The notes beneath the pieces are model-generated. The model saw nothing but the letters and a program-made list of their open reading frames with translations. It did no database searches and was not told the origin of the DNA. Position numbers and translations under genes: made by a program. Positions 7,144 through 8,239 of a stretch of DNA of 8,239 nucleotides are shown in pieces. The first letter of the stretch is position 1. Each line of letters opens with the position of its first letter. Source of the stretch: an uncultured Methanomethylovorans sp. (GTDB lineage: Archaea; Halobacteriota; Methanosarcinia; Methanosarcinales; Methanosarcinaceae); the NCBI GenBank assembly GCA_937968035.1, contig CALBTS010000257.1, positions 1 to 8,239 of the forward strand, written 5' to 3'.

Positions 7144-7178
7144 TCTTCTACCTCCTCTAGAGATTAGTGCCCTTCATA

Positions 7179-8239
7179 TCAGGTTTTTGTGGCAGTCACG
7201 GTTAATTTAGGTTTCTGAGCTGCATTTGTCCATTCTGAACTGTAGAATGCAATGTAATTGCCGCTCTCTGTCCTGGCCTTCAGGAACAATCCGGTGTTCT
7301 TGTTCTTACCGCTCACATATTCTTGCACGAGCTGTGTTACATCGAAGTCATAATACTTGTTACCAGGTACTGTTCTGGCAGGGAAAGTAAGGGATGCGTA
7401 CGGTGTACTTCCCTGTGCAACTCCGTTCTTATCATACCAGCTTCCTCCTGCTGTGCTCCATGCAGTACCGGATACGCGGTTGTTCCAGGTCACATACTTT
7501 GGATCCCATTCGGCAGCTGGTCTGTATACCTCTACCACTGTATCAGAAGTACGTGTGGCACCTGTTGGATAATACCAATACAGTGACAGGGTTGCCTTGG
7601 ATATTGTATCTGTTGTCTTGTAATCACTAAGATCGAACCACATTAGATCCCTGCAACGAGTTGAACTCCTTCCAATGTCAAGATAATTTGAACTGCCATA
7701 AACTGTAGTTTTGGATGATTCCACCAATCTATTGTCATAAAGGTCAAATCCAGTATTTGTAACTGGTGTGGAGCTGACGACTACTTTTACTGTATCTGTT
7801 GATTTCTGCCCGCTCGTATCTGTGACCGTGAGCGTTACAGTGTAAGTTCCTGCTGCTGTATATGTCTTTGTAACTGTCTTGGCTGTAGCTTCGGCTGTTA
7901 TTCCATTGGAAACGTCAAAGTCCCAGGAGTAAGAGGCTATGCCTTTATCGTCTGTAGAGGCACTTCCATCGAAACTGACAGAAGAACCTGCGGTTGCTGT
8001 CTTATCTGGACCAGCATTTGCAACTGGGGCATTATCTGCAGCAGGTGTTCCTACGGTCACCGTTAATATTGGTCTCTGAGCTGCATTTGTCCACTCTGAG
8101 CTGTAGAATGCAATGTAATTGCCGCTCTCTGTCCTGGCCTTCAGGAATAATCCGGTGTTCTTGTTCTTACCACTCACATATTCCTGCACGAGCTGTGTTA
8201 CATCGAAGTCATAATACTTGTTACCAGGTACTGTTCTGG
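7179..8239 (-). CDS. Secreted DNRLRE-PKD-DNRLRE disaggregatase-related protein (5' end outside window)
   Basis: The frame is open to the right edge and ends at TGA 7179-7181; 353 codons including the stop are visible, so the N-terminus is missing. From the edge inward it encodes the end of one disaggregatase-related repeat (RTVPGNKYYDFDVTQLVQEY, then GLFLKARTESGNYIAFYSSE). A PKD domain follows (APVANAGPDKTATAGSSVSF, SYSWDFD, GTYTVTLTVTDTSG). Next comes a complete repeat of about 200 residues starting YDNRLVESSKTTVYGSSNYL, the 'DNRLRE' signature, and ending LTVTATKT. These are extracellular beta-sandwich modules of methanosarcinal surface and disaggregatase-type proteins, probably for carbohydrate binding or spacing. 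There is no C-terminal anchor or sorting motif, so the protein is probably released or held by other domains. An apparent GTG start at 8189 is only an internal Val codon (QLVQEY). The missing 5' part could carry a beta-helix like the gene at the left edge. Confidence 0.9.
   Translation of the reverse strand, partial: RTVPGNKYYDFDVTQLVQEYVSGKNKNTGLFLKARTESGNYIAFYSSEWTNAAQRPILTVTVGTPAADNAPVANAGPDKTATAGSSVSFDGSASTDDKGIASYSWDFDVSNGITAEATAKTVTKTYTAAGTYTVTLTVTDTSGQKSTDTVKVVVSSTPVTNTGFDLYDNRLVESSKTTVYGSSNYLDIGRSSTRCRDLMWFDLSDYKTTDTISKATLSLYWYYPTGATRTSDTVVEVYRPAAEWDPKYVTWNNRVSGTAWSTAGGSWYDKNGVAQGSTPYASLTFPARTVPGNKYYDFDVTQLVQEYVSGKNKNTGLFLKARTESGNYIAFYSSEWTNAAQKPKLTVTATKT
7201..7378 (-). repeat. Direct repeat copy 1 (DNRLRE C-terminal segment)
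   Basis: This segment matches 8062-8239 at 170 of 178 positions with no gaps. The period of 861 bp equals 287 codons, one DNRLRE plus PKD unit. The match is cut by the window edge, so the true repeat is longer. Confidence 0.95.
8062..8239 (-). repeat. Direct repeat copy 2 (DNRLRE C-terminal segment)
   Basis: Partner of 7201-7378, in the same orientation and reading frame within the same gene. The last 50 or so positions before the edge are identical, so similarity probably continues past the window. Confidence 0.95.

Larger units (their letters stand above)
6909..7178. other. Intergenic region with inverted repeats, no gene
   Basis: This is the left part of the 354-nt gap between two minus-strand genes. 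It holds a perfect 10-bp inverted repeat (7015-7040), a larger two-part hairpin (7106-7143) and a CTCTAGAG palindrome (7155-7162). ATCTCTA (7084-7090) and TAGAGAT (7158-7164) could form an outer 7-bp stem around the larger hairpin. An AGGAGGTA on the minus strand (complement of 7150-7157) looks like a perfect SD, but no sensible ORF follows it. Confidence 0.5.

Noticed and set aside
7064..7157. Small ORFs behind the AGGAGGTA on the minus strand
   Set aside because: The first in-frame possibility is a 9-codon GTG ORF 13 nt away that coincides with the hairpin stem; it is not credible as a gene.
8187..8189. GTG as the start of the right-hand gene
   Set aside because: It is an internal Val codon of the repeated QLVQEY motif; the frame stays open with clear DNRLRE sequence to the window edge.

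Overview
The window looks like AT-rich genomic DNA of a methanogenic archaeon of the Methanosarcinales (Methanosarcina or a close relative). The reasons are two secreted proteins built from disaggregatase-type parts (a right-handed beta-helix followed by PKD, and PKD plus 'DNRLRE' repeats), archaeal signals (TTTATATA-like TATA boxes, GAGGTG(AT) Shine-Dalgarno sequences), and a decayed transposase of a type I associate with Methanosarcina. The genus is inferred, not proven.

Layout. (1) Positions 1-1498, minus strand: the first 499 codons of a secreted parallel beta-helix protein, running off the left edge just as a PKD domain begins. (2) About 1499-3012: a 1.5-kb stretch with no intact gene. 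It holds the TATA box, long 5' leader and SD of the beta-helix gene, an AT-rich spacer, and a transposase pseudogene (about 2257-2874, minus strand) broken by a stop, frameshifts and a roughly 50-bp insert made of two perfect or near-perfect hairpins. (3) 3013-4494, plus strand: a Wzx-like polysaccharide flippase. (4) 4592-6824, minus strand: a two-gene operon, convergent with the flippase, encoding a polysaccharide-deacetylase-like enzyme and then an ATP-grasp ligase. The ligase has a perfect SD just after the deacetylase stop, but the codon where ATG is expected reads ATC. (5) About 6825-7178: intergenic DNA with the presumed operon promoter, a perfect 10-bp inverted repeat and a larger hairpin. 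(6) 7179-8239, minus strand: the C-terminal part of a second secreted protein with alternating DNRLRE and PKD domains, running off the right edge. Its two visible DNRLRE C-terminal segments are 170/178 identical at DNA level.

How the genes may work together (inference): flippase, deacetylase-like enzyme and ATP-grasp ligase fit the making and export of a surface glycan. The flanking proteins resemble the disaggregatase family, which in Methanosarcina acts on the extracellular heteropolysaccharide matrix. The window therefore reads as part of a cell-surface matrix locus, with synthesis and export genes set between matrix-binding or matrix-degrading genes. I see no CRISPR array, tRNA or rRNA, and no clear evidence of a wholly new system.
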